DNA from: Chara braunii
Lineage: Eukaryota; Streptophyta; Charophyceae; Charales; Characeae
DNA: 39,517 nucleotides
Assembly: GCA_003427395.1 (NCBI GenBank)
Contig: BFEA01000744.1
Span: forward strand, 111,141-150,657
Reading direction: 5' to 3'
Shown: in pieces, positions 10,707 through 21,727 of the stretch
How the letters are laid out: the number at the start of each line of letters is the position of its first letter
Numbering within the stretch: position 1 is the stretch's first letter
Program-made: the position numbers and the translations under genes
Notes under the pieces: generated by a model
The model's database searches: none
What the model saw: only the letters and a program-made list of their open reading frames with translations
Told to the model about the DNA's origin: nothing

Positions 10707-11955
10707 TGGGTCACACCTGCCGTCATGCGCATGGCCAAGAGTGGTCCATCCTACTACAAGTGCCCCGGTTATATCTTTGCCCTTGCTCCTTCCTCTTTTT
10801 TTTTTTTTTTTTTTTTTTTTAATTTTTGTGTTTTTATTTTTTTTTTAAACAACACAACCCGAGCGGCTGCTAGGGGTGCCCCTTCCTTACTGCTATGCTA
10901 CTGTCTTCCCCCGAACACAATGCACCCTCATTTTGGCTGTACCTGGCCGTCAACATTTCTGGACGTACGGAAATTAGTCCTTTCAGAAGTTGCTCTTACC
11001 ATCGGTGGAAGGCCCCGTCACCTAAAGGATCAAGCTTTGTGGACTTTGGGGGTGAAAAAAAAAGGCTTTTTCCATCGGTGCAAGGAGTCTGATGCCGCTG
11101 TCTTTCTCTTTCACTGCCTGCCGGCATGATCCTTGGCCACACGGTAGAATTTAAAAGTACGGATGTTTCTCTGCCGATATAATGGGATGGGAGGTGGTCG
11201 CATATTCCTGGACACCCGTGGCTCACAGCTCCAAGTGATCGCATAAAAAGAAAGAAAAAGTTGACGGAAAGAAAAAGTTGACGGTCTGCGCTCCGTGTGC
11301 CCGCACGGTTAGCCAAAACCCAGGGGTCTGATGGGCAGCCTGCACTCAAATTTTTCATTGCAGTTTTGATTCTGCAGGTCAGGCTGCATTGTCCATGCAG
11401 AACCAGTTTTGTGATTCTCTGACTTTGAAAATTTCAAATGACATCAATGTCACATCCTAGCCCAATTTCATAAGATGCTGAGCTGTTTCGTATGTTTGTT
11501 TTTTCAAACATCGACAGAGGCCACTATCGGGGGTGATACGAGCGCCCCGAATAATAACATGTTATCCCTCAGCTGTAGATGGGGCCGGCCAGGCCCGGCC
11601 TGTACAATGCAGTGGCGTGAGGAAATATAAGTAGGGAAATTGGGCCTCGCTGCACTGCTCTTGAAATGCACAAAAGACAAAAATCATGGCCGTGTATCTT
11701 TCCATATTCTAGCGGAAGATTCACTCTCGTTTTGCACATTTCGAGAGTACTGCAGCGCGGCCCATTGAGTGTTTGTTGACTGTCCTCTATCAAAGCTCTT
11801 CAATCCAATTTGGGTATACATCCATTCGTGGAGGTCGTCAGGGCATAAAACTTGATAAAAGAGTTGTTTCATAGACATGGAATTTTTATTATTCTTTTTT
11901 TGTTGTTGTTGTTAATGAAATTGAGCTCTACTGATTCAGGCCCAACCCAAAATGT

Positions 11956-12097
11956 AACCAAAATTGTCTCCTGAGGGTCCAGTGTTTTCAGAATGCCAAT
12001 CCTTTCTGAAGGCATCTGGACTGCATGAAGTCCACGTACATCCAAGGGGGTTTGCGTTCTGAAAACACGGGACCCTCAGGATACAATTTTGGGTGTT
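11956..12097. repeat. Foldback element, about 41-bp arms
   Basis: Left arm 11956-11996 and right arm 12054-12097 are inverted copies sharing CTGAGGGTCC and GTGTTTTCAGAA. The 57-base loop contains a further small hairpin GGACT-gcatga-AGTCC. G-rich low-complexity sequence (gggggggcggggggg) follows on the right. Confidence 0.75.
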
Positions 12098-12517
12098 TTT
12101 TTTTGGGGGGGGCGGGGGGGGCGGGGGGGGCGCTGACTCAAAAGAGCTCACTTTCGTTCAATAACAAAAACGAATCTCCTGTCTGACGAATGGACAAGTG
12201 GTGCAACCCTCCGATTACCGGTTTTTTTTTTAAAGGCTAATTCTTTAAGCCCAACCAATTCAATTACTTGTCAAATCTGGACAGGACGGCCTTTCAGGCC
12301 TTTTTTTATTGTCATTATAGTATTACGGGGAACCCTAGCAGCCACATCCGTCCTCAAGCCTCCAACGAGGGAACATGCGGGAGCTGCACCCACCAGCAGG
12401 TGCGATACCGATTGCATTTTTAATTTGTGCTTTAAAAAAACAAAAAGGGCGACGGCCTTGAGATATAGTCATCTGACCACTCCCATGTAACTCGGAATCA
12501 CCATACGTCACTCATCT

Positions 12518-12592
12518 GCTTCGCCTGGAGTTCGAACTGCGGTTTATATTTCAACACTTCAGCGGTCTACGAACTGAGCTACGCTAGGCCTT
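12518..12592 (-). repeat. tRNA-like sequence, probable tRNA-derived SINE head
   Basis: On the minus strand, TAGCTCAGTTCGTAGAC resembles a pol III A box, and GCAGTTCGAACTCC, about 44 bases later, resembles a B box. The acceptor and T stems do not pair properly, so this is not a functional tRNA. Sequence downstream on the same strand could be the SINE body, but I cannot place its end. Confidence 0.4.
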
Positions 12593-12932
12593 GGTGTTGC
12601 GATTCCCCTACTGGACTTGACCTTGTGAAATAATTGCTCAATTTTACAGGCTTAGAGGCTAAAATAGCCCTCCTGTCTGAGGCCACATCAGGCGACACTG
12701 CTCCATCATCACTGCCCCATCATCGGTTACTATAGTCACAGGCACCAGCACAATGCAATATCCCCATCCTATGGTCCCAGTGGAAGCCCAGACATAATGA
12801 GCCCGCCGTCGTCGGTACTGCAGACACTAGGCGCTATCATTACCCTACAAAAGAACTACAAAACGATGACGAGTAGACCCCATATAGTACATGCATAGGT
12901 GACGCAGCCCGGGGGCTAAGTCCCACATACAC

Positions 12933-12966
12933 CGTTGAGCCAGCTCAACGTTGAGCTAGCTCAACG
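12933..12966. repeat. Two overlapping 18-bp palindromes
   Basis: CGTTGAGCCAGCTCAACG (12933-12950, one mismatched centre pair) overlaps CGTTGAGCTAGCTCAACG (12949-12966), which is a perfect palindrome. Each half-site GTTGAGC appears four times in alternating orientation. Confidence 0.9.
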
Positions 12967-13140
12967 TGTGTGACCCCACACTACGTCTGAGATGCATCCG
13001 GAGCTGCACATCCAGCGGTTGTTCCTAGGTGTATGAAATACGAAGACTTCCGTTTTTGTTTCTTAGTTCAAGAAAGGTGCTAAAAATTCCTTCTGCCCGA
13101 ATACAAAGCCCCTTACCCTGCCCATCTTCCGTTGAACTAC

Positions 13141-13286
13141 ATACCCCACTTGGAGTGGGGTATGGGTTGAACCGTGCTTGTGCCATCATGACCTTCTGTG
13201 GGAGGACACTCTGACAGCCGTGGGAGAACACTTTGACATTCAGTGGGAGGACACTCTGACATCCATGGGAGGACACTCTGACAGAG
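13141..13286. repeat. Perfect hairpin and 22-bp tandem repeat
   Basis: ATACCCCAC-ttgga-GTGGGGTAT (13141-13163) is a perfect 9-bp stem. About 35 bases on, four copies of gtgggaggacactctgacat start at 13198, 13220, 13243 and 13265 (22-23 bp period). Confidence 0.8.
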
Positions 13287-13939
13287 TGTTCATGCTGTGC
13301 TTGGCTGTGCAGCCCCAAACTGGTTTCTGCGAAGGCACCAAGCCAGGAGTACTGTCTAAGTTCATTTCATGTTGTAGTGAGTCCCTGTCTCCGACATTGG
13401 GTATTATGCGGAGCCTTTCACTGAGGATTGTTGTATTTTCCATTTTACTTTTTAGAAAATGCGGACAAGGATTTCTTTTTTTTTTTTAATCAAAGCATTC
13501 ATATCATTTCCAATAGAAACTCGAGGCCCGGGACCTCACAATTCAACCCGGAGTATCTGACAGCATCAGCCAGCTTAGCTTACAGGCACAGGCCTGCGAA
13601 GAGGCACACTTGTCCTCTTTCCATCAACTTACCTGCGGCAACTAGCTAACAAATAAAATAAAACCTACCTCTACTAGGAGTAACCACTTCTCTGGAGCCG
13701 AGTCGGTTCTTGCTCTTAGAACTGTTTTCACTATTATAGGTGCTACTCAGTAGAACTGAAATGTTAACCTGTTCTGGACTGAATGTAGCTACTTCTGGGA
13801 CTAACACGGCCCAGAGGACTGCGTCCCAAACCTACCGGCCCTCTCTTAACGGCCGACTGCGGCCCTATTCAACCGAGTGCCATGGTTGTTCTACCCTGTG
13901 GGACTTAGTTGCTACGACCTCCCTGGACCCTTTTCTCAC

Positions 13940-16900
13940 TCAAAGCCTAGCCACTCTGTTGTTCCTGCCCCCATCCATAAGCCATCTGGAGATTGTAAGC
14001 CCACGACTGGAGTGAACAGCGGCCAGCCTATTTCCGCGGCCCCATGTGCGCAGAAACCAGAGTTTCTGTTTCCTGTTTCCCTTCCAGGCTCTAGTTTTCC
14101 TCCTCCAATCCACTCTGATGGTATGTTTCAGTCCAGCCTTGATCCTTTCCTCGATCACTGCATCTGACAAGGGATGTTTCTCGAACCTTGCTCTGTTTCT
14201 GTCCGCCCAAATAACTTCACAAATAATGCCCCTTGCCACTTGGGCGATGTAAGCCCATCCTTTCTTCCCTTGCATACTTTGGGCAAAAAACCCAGCAGAA
14301 CCCAGTGCTCATCCCAACCCAGTTTCCCTGCCCCCATCTCTTTCCAGTGGTTGGCCCACCACAACCAGACACGCTTAGAGGCTGGGCATTCCCACCAGGG
14401 CCTGCGACACCTGGAGCAACCCAAATCCACTTCCACTCCTCTGCCTAGCAACCAGACTGCGGATACTTACTTGTTTCCCGTTAGGGAGAGCACAAAGATT
14501 CTTCCAAAGGAGCTCGAACTGCGCGGTTGTGGCTGGGCAGGAGCTACCCAAGACTGTCGACCATCTGGATACTGCCACCTCGGATGGTCTTCTGGTCGGC
14601 CTGGTTGCCAGTTCGTATCTTGTTCTTGAGGTATATCCTTAACTAGTTCCTTGTTTGCGTTCTCGGGCACCGGCCTGGCCCAGTTCCATGCCTGCGGGTT
14701 GATCTGCAACTGTCTCAGTGACGTGCGACCTACCCAAAACAGTGTGAGCTGATTATCCTGCTGCTTGATTTCTACTATCCTTGCTTAAGGTGGATTCGCC
14801 CAGCTTTGAATCGTCTGCTCCCCTAGTTTCGTCAGTAGGTTCGTGTGTTTCTCGTAGGTCCACTCTTCCACTACCCTGAAACCACTTGCCGTGATCTCTT
14901 TCATTTGCCAAACCACGTCTCCCGCACCCCTCCTGTCAGCAATGTACCATGTGCTCACAGGGTCTACTCCTTCTGGTCCTAGGATGTCAAGCCAGTCCTG
15001 AGGGATGGTCTCCCTGATGTACTGCCAATTCTCTTTCACTCTTCTCAGTCCCTGAAGGTTGGTCTTGATGGCTTCTCATGTTTCCCAATTGCCCAGCAGC
15101 GGAGTCCATAGATCTTGTATCCGTGACACTCCTTTTCTCAGCCACGCCAGTCCAAAGGAAGATGTTGAGCCGTCCGCGAGGAAGGGGCGACCCTCTTGAG
15201 TGAGTATGTTTGGATTCTCAAAAAGTTGCTGGGCTAGGACTTCCTCTTTCGTGCGTGGCAGACTTGGAACATCCGGGGGAAGGTCTCTCCAGGCTCTCAT
15301 GATAGCTCTCCAAAACTTAGACTTTAGGTGTTTCCTTCTGAATGACTGCGTAAAGAAGCAAACCCAAATGTCTTCTGGTCTGCTTAACCCCCATTCCCTC
15401 ATCAGCAGTCTTTCAGCTAAACCAACCCAGTTTTCTTTCGAGTCCGCGATTGCCACTTTACACAGCCAGCTTCTCAGTTATGATTTATTCTTCCTTGTAG
15501 GGTCTCACATTCCAAGACCTCCCTCCGACCGTGGGAACGTGATCAATTCCCACGCTACCTTCGTAATGAAACCTTCCTCCTTCTTGGATCTCGGTTTCCA
15601 GAGAAAACGGGCCACCAATCTCCGTACTGCAGCTAAGACTCAGCTTCCAGAGAAAACGGGCCACCAATCTCCGTACTGCAGCTAAGACTCCTTCCGAGAT
15701 TTCCCTCGTCATACTAACGAACCAGAGAATTGAGAACAAGGCGACGTTGGCTACCAAGGCCTGACCAATCAATGAGAGGTGTCAGGCTGAGCCCCACAGA
15801 TTCAACCTTGCTGCTATCCTGCGTTGGAGAAGGGTTCCTTGCGCGGAAGTTTCCACTTGGAGACTCACCAAAACTCCCAGGAATCTTTCCTCCTCTCCCT
15901 TTGCAATTATCTTCATACCCCACTCAATTTTTAATTCGAACTGTCTTGGCAGGAAAAATGTGGATTTGGACCAAATCACAGACGCCTCGGATAGAGTGGA
16001 ATACTTGATCATCGTTTCCTTCAGCGCATCAAAGTCGGTACCGAGTTCTCGCGGACTGTGAAGAGATCGTCTGCTAGGGCTTTCACCCTGCACTCCTTTG
16101 AATCGTTCAGGGACAGTCCGTGAAGTAGTGAGTTCCTTATAGGGTTGAGCAGCACTTCCATCTGGAGGACAAACATCAGGGGTGCTAGCGGGCAGCCTTG
16201 ACGCAGTGATCTTGTCAGTTTGAACGGGGCTGAGAGAAAACCGTTGATCATGACCGTTGAGGTTGATAGCGTATACAGGGCCACTACCCATTTGCAGAAG
16301 CTCTCCCCGAACCCCATGTGCCTTAGCGTAGTCATGACAAAGGTCCATCCCACCTTGTCGTAGGCCTTCTCTAAGTCGATCAGAAGAACCGCTGTGTCAA
16401 ACTGCTCAGCTTGTACTACCTCAAGGACTTCAATTGTCGTTGCAATGTTGTTGAAGATTGACCTCCCTTGGACAAAAGCCCTTTGGTCTTTGTCTACCAG
16501 CGCCGGTAAGTACTATCCCAGCCTCCTTGCAAGCGTCTTGGCCAAGATTTTGTAAGACACATTCAGGAGCGAGATCGGGCGTCAATTCCTCACCTCCATC
16601 TTGGCACCTTTCCTTAACAGAACCGAGATGACCCCATGTGTCATCATGTTCCCTAGTTTCCCCCTTGTTAGGACTCCACTATACAGTTCCACAAGTGGTG
16701 GTCCGACCGTTTTCCAACATTTGGAGTAGAATTCCACTGTTAAACCATCTAGACCTGGGGATTTACCTCTTGTCATTGATCTCAGTGTTTGGGTGGTCTC
16801 CTCCAGCGTAATAGGTCTGTCCAAGTCCAGTCTTGCCGAGGTTGATATTTCCGCCCTTGTGTCTTGCCACAGGTCAGACACCTCCCTAAGATCGGTGTGG

Positions 16901-17118
16901 ACTCTGTCCTGGGGTCGGCGAGTTGTGAGGATGTCCTTGTAGTACTTGTTCGCGTAGTCTAGCATGCCTGTCGCTGCGGCGGCCGCTGGCGCTGTGCTGT
17001 CAAAGGGGTGCTTCAGCTCTACCATTTGATGGACTGAGCGACGCGGTAGAAGCTTCTGAGAAGTTTCCTTGTTCATCTTGTCGCTGGTTTTTATGCCATT
17101 TTTCTTAAGCAACTCCAC
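13940..17118 (-). pseudogene. LINE ORF2 reverse transcriptase and C-terminal region, disrupted
   Basis: Reverse transcriptase for target-primed insertion. In order on the minus strand: a linker VELLKKNGIKTSDKM (17.1 kb), RGKSPGLDGLTVEFY, RPISLLNVSYKILAK (about 16.57 kb), the first catalytic aspartate in LLIDLEKAYDKVGW (about 16.38 kb), RQGCPLAPLMFVL (16.2 kb) and KALADDLF, the xADD box (about 16.06 kb). The thumb follows (KSTFFLPRQFELKIEWG), then conserved C-terminal sequence and a zinc-finger remnant CPASKRVWLWWANHWKEM (about 14.37 kb). The catalytic residues are present, but there are stops (VRN-stop-RPISLL; an amber just before VELLKK) and at least four frameshifts. This copy is dead. Confidence 0.85.
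15595..15689. repeat. Tandem duplication of 45 bp within the LINE
   Basis: ttccagagaaaacgggccac...gcagctaagact occurs at 15595-15640 and again at 15645-15689, essentially identical and offset by 50 bp. Since the flanking LINE is old and diverged, the identity points to a recent event or an assembly artefact. Confidence 0.9.
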
Positions 17119-17126
17119 CTATCTTC

Positions 17127-17130
17127 TTTC
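17127..17130. repeat. Target site duplication TTTC (left)
   Basis: TTTC immediately outside the left inverted repeat, matched by TTTC at 35116-35119. The merged site reads in frame through the LINE. Confidence 0.8.
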
Positions 17131-17156
17131 AACGGTGTTTTCGTTAAAAATGAAAT
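17131..17156 (+). repeat. Left terminal inverted repeat
   Basis: Begins AACGGTGTTTTCGTTAAAAA and ends TGAAAT. It matches the right end in 24 of 26 positions. Inside it, AAAAAGTGAACAT (17164-17176) also occurs near the right end (35070-35082) as a direct rather than inverted copy. Confidence 0.85.
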
Positions 17157-18058
17157 GTTTTGTAAAAAGTGAACATAATGAAATTAACAAATTTGCCAGA
17201 ACAAAAGTAAATTTAACAACAAGAGCAGAGAATTTTAGCATCTTATTGACAAATATTGTATAATCAAGTATTGAAAAGAAAATTGCATATCTGCATCAAT
17301 ACAAGTTTCATTAGTCAACTATCCATGATTCTATTTTTAAAGAAAATCGCATATTTGCATCAATACAAGTTTCATGAGTTAACTATTGTATATTATCCCA
17401 ACCTTTCATAACATGAATACATCCATTCTATCACAAAATCCGAAGAAGTCATATTCAATTTATTATATTAATTATAATACCAAGCTTACACATCCATTCT
17501 ATCGCAAAATCCAAAAAGTCATATTCAATTTATTATATTAATTATAATACCAAGCTTACACAACATGGACACATATTGCAAAACGTGAGACTCAGTGAGT
17601 GTCAGATCAAGTTGAACTTGATAATATTTCAATCAGTTCAGAATCTGATGTTCCATGAACTTAAAGGCTTATACGAAAGAACAGAAAAACCTGACAGCAA
17701 AGTGCAGCGGACACTCAAAAAACACGTACAAAAATCCTGCTTAACTACAACAACACAATTAAATGAAAACACGTGCAAAAGTTCAACATCAAAAGCAATT
17801 TGAAAGCAGTGTCACCCATAAACTGTCAAAACACAAACCTTAGTTCGAATCCCGCTGATCTCGGATAACCAAATAACTCTATATTAATGCAGGACAGGGC
17901 TAGTCGAACTTACTAATAGATGATGTCTCAAGGCCATTGATCGACTAAGAGAAAAAAAAAATTAAGTGCAAAGCACAAATGACACTCTAAAAATAGGCAA
18001 AACAAGCCTAGTAACTAGATCGACTACAGGGATAAACTAATGCGATCAAGACAACATT
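17157..18058. repeat. Left subterminal AT-rich region with tandem duplications
   Basis: No gene. Two duplicated blocks: gcatcaatacaagtttcat units at 17279-17322 and 17343-17386 (offset about 64), and acatccattctatc...taccaagcttaca at 17419-17490 and 17489-17560 (offset about 70). Subterminal repeats of this kind are where transposases of many DNA transposons bind; that role here is inference. The AT content contrasts with the GC-rich centre of the element. Confidence 0.75.
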
Positions 18059-18700
18059 TTAGTCTGTCCTTGTATAAGTTGTCCAATCTTCTACAATGAT
18101 GGTATCAGTTTGTCCGTCAAACGCCGGGTCCTTGTACTCTATATAACTTTCTATTACTTCATATTCGCGCAGCAGGAGACTTCGCAAATATTTGATAGTC
18201 GTGTCCACAAGCCCATCCATGAGTGTTTTGAGTGATGGTTGCTCCATGATCCTCCTTCGGAATTCTTGCCGTCGTCGTTCATCGATGTTGTCTGCATTGG
18301 AAACACTTGCACTTGCAGAATAGTCATTATAAATAAGGAAAGATACTTTGCACCGACCTCGAACAGTTGCCGCTGCACAAAACAAGGTCATCACGTTGAA
18401 ATTGTTGTGGCAGAATTTGACTGCTGAATAATACAATTCCGAAAAGGGTGCGAGCACTTCTCGCGGGTATGTTCTCGTTCCACAACACCTCCGATCACAA
18501 ATATACAGTGACTCTCGAGGAGAATGTTCCCAATCTTCCGGTGGGGCATCCACACCTCTAACACTGAGTATTGCACTGTCAAAGATCACTTCAGATGTGA
18601 AGTAAACTGGACCCACATCATGCCATATATTTATTCCACACACCATGTTACTTGGCGGCCATCCAATCGTCACAAATGGTTGAACCATTCTGCAACACAT
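18059..18700 (-). CDS. Intact 213-aa ORF of unknown function in the transposon
   Basis: A complete ATG-to-TAA frame downstream of the transposase-like gene, same strand. I do not recognise the family. Features: an aromatic and hydrophobic N-terminal half (IGWPPSNMVCGINIWHDVGP), cysteines clustered around YICDRRCCGTRTYPREVLAP, a Cys-rich CHNNFNVMTLFCAAATV stretch, then a charged, probably helical C-terminal half (NIDERRRQEFRRRIMEQPSL). There is no signal peptide and no clear DNA-binding motif. It is the only long frame in the element without a stop or frameshift. It could be an accessory transposition protein, or a downstream exon of the transposase transcript. Function unknown. Confidence 0.55.
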   Translation of the reverse strand: MCCRMVQPFVTIGWPPSNMVCGINIWHDVGPVYFTSEVIFDSAILSVRGVDAPPEDWEHSPRESLYICDRRCCGTRTYPREVLAPFSELYYSAVKFCHNNFNVMTLFCAAATVRGRCKVSFLIYNDYSASASVSNADNIDERRRQEFRRRIMEQPSLKTLMDGLVDTTIKYLRSLLLREYEVIESYIEYKDPAFDGQTDTIIVEDWTTYTRTD

Positions 18701-18996
18701 GAAAATACAGTTTAAATATATATAAATAAAAGTTCAATGACAACTAAATAACGTACTAATACGTGTAAAAAAATACGATTAGCTCTTCTTCAAAACCTAT
18801 TGAAAACCTACTGATCTTCATTATCGGGAAGTGAAAGGCATACCAAGGACTTCTCTCTGACCGATTTTGGAATGTGCACTCAATTTTCTAAAAGCAATGT
18901 CTTTGATGTCCAGCTCCACACAACACAGTCTATATGCTGCCACTGCTGTGATGTTGTGTTGTCTTTCTTCCACGTCTTTTTCCATGCGTTCGAATA

Positions 18997-21727
18997 TTAC
19001 ACAGAAAGACGTTTAGCAATAGGTTGTAACACCCAATATTCAATAAGAATATGATTGAAAGTTGACGACTTCATATCGTTGTCTACATCAGCAATGACTC
19101 TACCCATCCATACAGGAACTCCCTCATCGATATCATCTTGGGAAGGACGCAAGAGAACGAATTGACCTTTTTCGACATCCACAACTGGGTTGAGCTCCGC
19201 CTTTGGACGCTTATTGGCCGGTCCAACGAACAATGACTCCTTATTCTCATTGCTCTTCAAGAGGAAGGCAATATCAATATCATCTGGATCATCCTTCTTA
19301 AGTTTTGTCTTGTGAGGGCCAGAAGCCAGCCTTGAGTGAAGTTTTCGCAAACCCAGACCCGTAATGCTCCTCGATTGTCTCGAGGAAAGTTTTCCAGTGT
19401 GAAAGAACACTCTCCTTTGAGAAGCTAACCTCATCTTTCATTCCCAACCACTCGTGCCGCTTGTTCTCCAACCACTCAACAAACGTCTTCACACCTTCGA
19501 TTCACGATTCGAAATCCGAATTCCTATGTTTAGTAGGCAGAGAAGCTGACGGTGGAACAGGTGATGGCACGAATGGCCATTCAGGTCCAGCATATGCTTT
19601 GTTTTCATCTCGTTTATAGCAATATACTGGAGCAGACCATTCAGGAGAAGTGCAATACTCTTTCCACTGGACCACAGGATTGTCATCCTGCATATAAAAC
19701 CTAAATGCATGTGGACGAGTATGACCGGTCAGTCTCTTGACCAGGAAGGGCTTAACAGCAGCTCGCCAATCAGCAATTTCATNNATGAATGTGCACGNTG
19801 GACGNTCTTTTTNAGAACTNGCAACGANCTTGAAGAGGTCGAGCATGNTATATGCATCGTGCATTTTCAGTTTGCGAGAGAAATGACTGAAAGTGACATC
19901 AACGTCCGTATGTGTGTGTCCCACTAACATAAAACCGAATTCGACTTCTTTGAAGAAGCCAAATTTCACCAAAGTTGCAGCGAGTGCCAAAACGTATCTG
20001 TTTTTGTTTTCTCTCCAACAGTTGTCAGCTTGTATCCTCAGTTTAGGAGGCAAGTCGCTCGTCGCCTGGATGTCGCGGAGAACTTTCATAATGGATGACA
20101 CTACAGCATTAGAATCATGTGCATAGCAAGGGTCCCATGTGTGAACATGGACCGATGGTGAGCGACCGTGTGCAATAATAGCTGTTAGATTCGTTTTCAA
20201 CATTGGAATATTTGCGAATGCCTTCGATTTGTTCTCTCCGCCAAAGTGTGGAATGTTGGTCTTGCTTTGGTCCATGCCGTCAATGATGATGCACAAAATG
20301 TTGGAACCCGGTCTCTTCGACTCATCCTTTTACACCTCATACGCAGCACGATGTTGGAGCTGCAAGTCCAAGTGTTTCTCGCGTAACGAAACAAAGTACT
20401 CATGCACACGCACGAACTTTGCGAAATTGATAGATTTTTTGTATTAAACACATTTCTCGTATTTCGCAAAGTTTTGATCGATGTCATGGAATTTCACATG
20501 CCAGAACTGCGTTCTCCACATGTTGTAAAAAACTTGCAGAGAAACACAAGGAGCACCCATGTTGTCGAATTGTGACTTTAGCAACTTATAAATATCAACC
20601 TTGTTATATCAAGCAGGCAATCTCAACACCACTCTTGATTCCCTCTCTTTGGTCTTCATGTCATTGGGCATGGAATCTCCGTTGTCTTGCACGAAGGAGC
20701 TTAGTTTCCTGTACATCGTCGCATATGTTGCTGATGTGCGTCTGAGTCCAGTACTGCCATGCTCTGGCATATTATAGCCTTTTGACAAAGTCATCTTTTT
20801 TTTGAGAAATGTATTCCTACATACACCCAGTGTGAAACACCAAGCATAAATGCACACCTTTCGTCTCCCCATAATAGGTTGAACAATCTCCTTTTCATCT
20901 TCTATGAAGTTGAACCTCTTCAACATTTCAACCCACCACGCATCCCTGCTCTGCTAGTTCTTATAGTAGTATGCGCTCCGGACAGCTTTGATGTCGTCCA
21001 GGATTATTTGAACGCAACACTCTCGCTTACAGCAAACCTGCCCACGCACACTCACCAGTGTTTTTTTGGTGAGTTTTTTATGAACTGATTGCAAAATCTT
21101 CTTTGACCGCGGCATTCTGAGACGAAAAGTATAAGGATGCTTCTCTGAGGACAGACGTTTTGGAAAAATGTCATCGAAATCCGAGATCACGTCACAATTC
21201 TCATCGTCATTTCGACAACAGTGGTCACTGTTCTGGTCAGCGTACGTTTGCGGAAGATCGGTTTTATCTGGAGAACTATCAGCATTAGACGACACCGAAG
21301 CACTTGAATCTGAACCACCTTCATCACCCTCACCAAACAGAAGACCTGTGTACTCGAAATCTCGAAGTGAACTCCTCGGCACCCATACAACACGATCTAC
21401 ATCGGATGCGTCGTTGTCAGTAGAGGAGGCCTTACCCTCCTGACCTTCAGCACTCTCTGCATCACAGGTTCGAACCGGGCATCGAAGGACGGGATACGCA
21501 CTTTCACATGTAGTGTCCGCACACGCAATATTTCGTGACCTCTTACGAGCAGGAAATTCTGGAACATTATCGACATGTTCGTGACCACTTCGAACATCTT
21601 GTGAACACATTGGCAGGTGCGGCGGAGGAAAATCCTCATTGAGCATTGTATTAGACGCCACACAGTCCATGCTTTCCAAGGTTGTGCTGCAAGCCTGCCG
21701 TGGCATAGCATGCACACCACAAGCCAT
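18997..21727 (-). pseudogene. Transposase-like gene (DUF7869-like), decayed
   Basis: Starts at ATG 21725-21727 and keeps one frame to 19502 (742 codons), interrupted by TAG 20954-20956, TGA 20609-20611, TAA 20444-20446 and TAA 20330-20332. After TGA 19502-19504 the frame continues, then shifts near 19330 and runs to 18997. Order: acidic N-terminus; a basic segment and Cys cluster CCKRECCVQIILDDIKAVRSA; a helical block (KVCIYAWCFTLGVCRNTFLKK); then the core CIIIDGMDQSKTNIPH, KLRIQADNCWRENKNRYVLA and FMLVGHTHTDVDVTFSHFSRKL; and a C-terminal GQFVLLRPSQDDIDEGVPVW block. The spacing of D...D...D suggests an RNase H-fold DDE-type nuclease, as in DUF7869 transposon-like proteins (family call from memory). 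Several ambiguous bases lie at 19783-19848. Presumed role: transposition of this element. Confidence 0.65.

Larger units (their letters stand above)
9840..13470. other. Intergenic repeat patchwork without recognisable genes
   Basis: I see no gene here. Contents: an A17 run near 10200, a T25 run near 10798-10822, and a 17-bp tandem copy gaaagaaaaagttgacg at about 11250-11284. There are also the foldback, palindromic and tandem structures listed separately. Short open frames in this stretch have no domain-like content. Confidence 0.6.
13470..17130 (-). mobile_element. LINE, 3' half (RT, C-terminal region, 3' UTR, poly-A)
   Basis: This is the downstream half of the LINE whose 5' half lies at 35116-39517; the two are separated by the 18-kb transposon. 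On the minus strand it runs from just after the endonuclease-RT linker through reverse transcriptase (17.1-15.5 kb), the C-terminal region and zinc-finger remnant (15.4-13.95 kb) and a 3' UTR. It ends with poly-A, seen as T11 near 13480. The 3' end matches the truncated copy at 8.8-9.6 kb. Together the two halves make about 8 kb, close to full length for a plant LINE. Confidence 0.85.

Noticed and set aside
12518-12592. A functional tRNA gene
   Set aside because: The A and B boxes are approximate and the acceptor and T stems do not pair; kept only as a SINE-like repeat.
13470-13600. A tRNA-derived SINE with poly-A
   Set aside because: The sequence continues without a break into the LINE 3' UTR and matches the other LINE copy's end, so it is the LINE tail.
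17119-17140. An 8-bp target duplication, as for hAT (ends read as CRGTG)
   Set aside because: The flanking 8-mers do not match when the ends are set at CGGTG/CAGTG. Only AAC-initial ends with TTTC give a match and restore the LINE frame.
17838-17875. A tRNA T-arm-like sequence (gttcgaatcccgctga)
   Set aside because: No matching acceptor, D-arm or A box around it.
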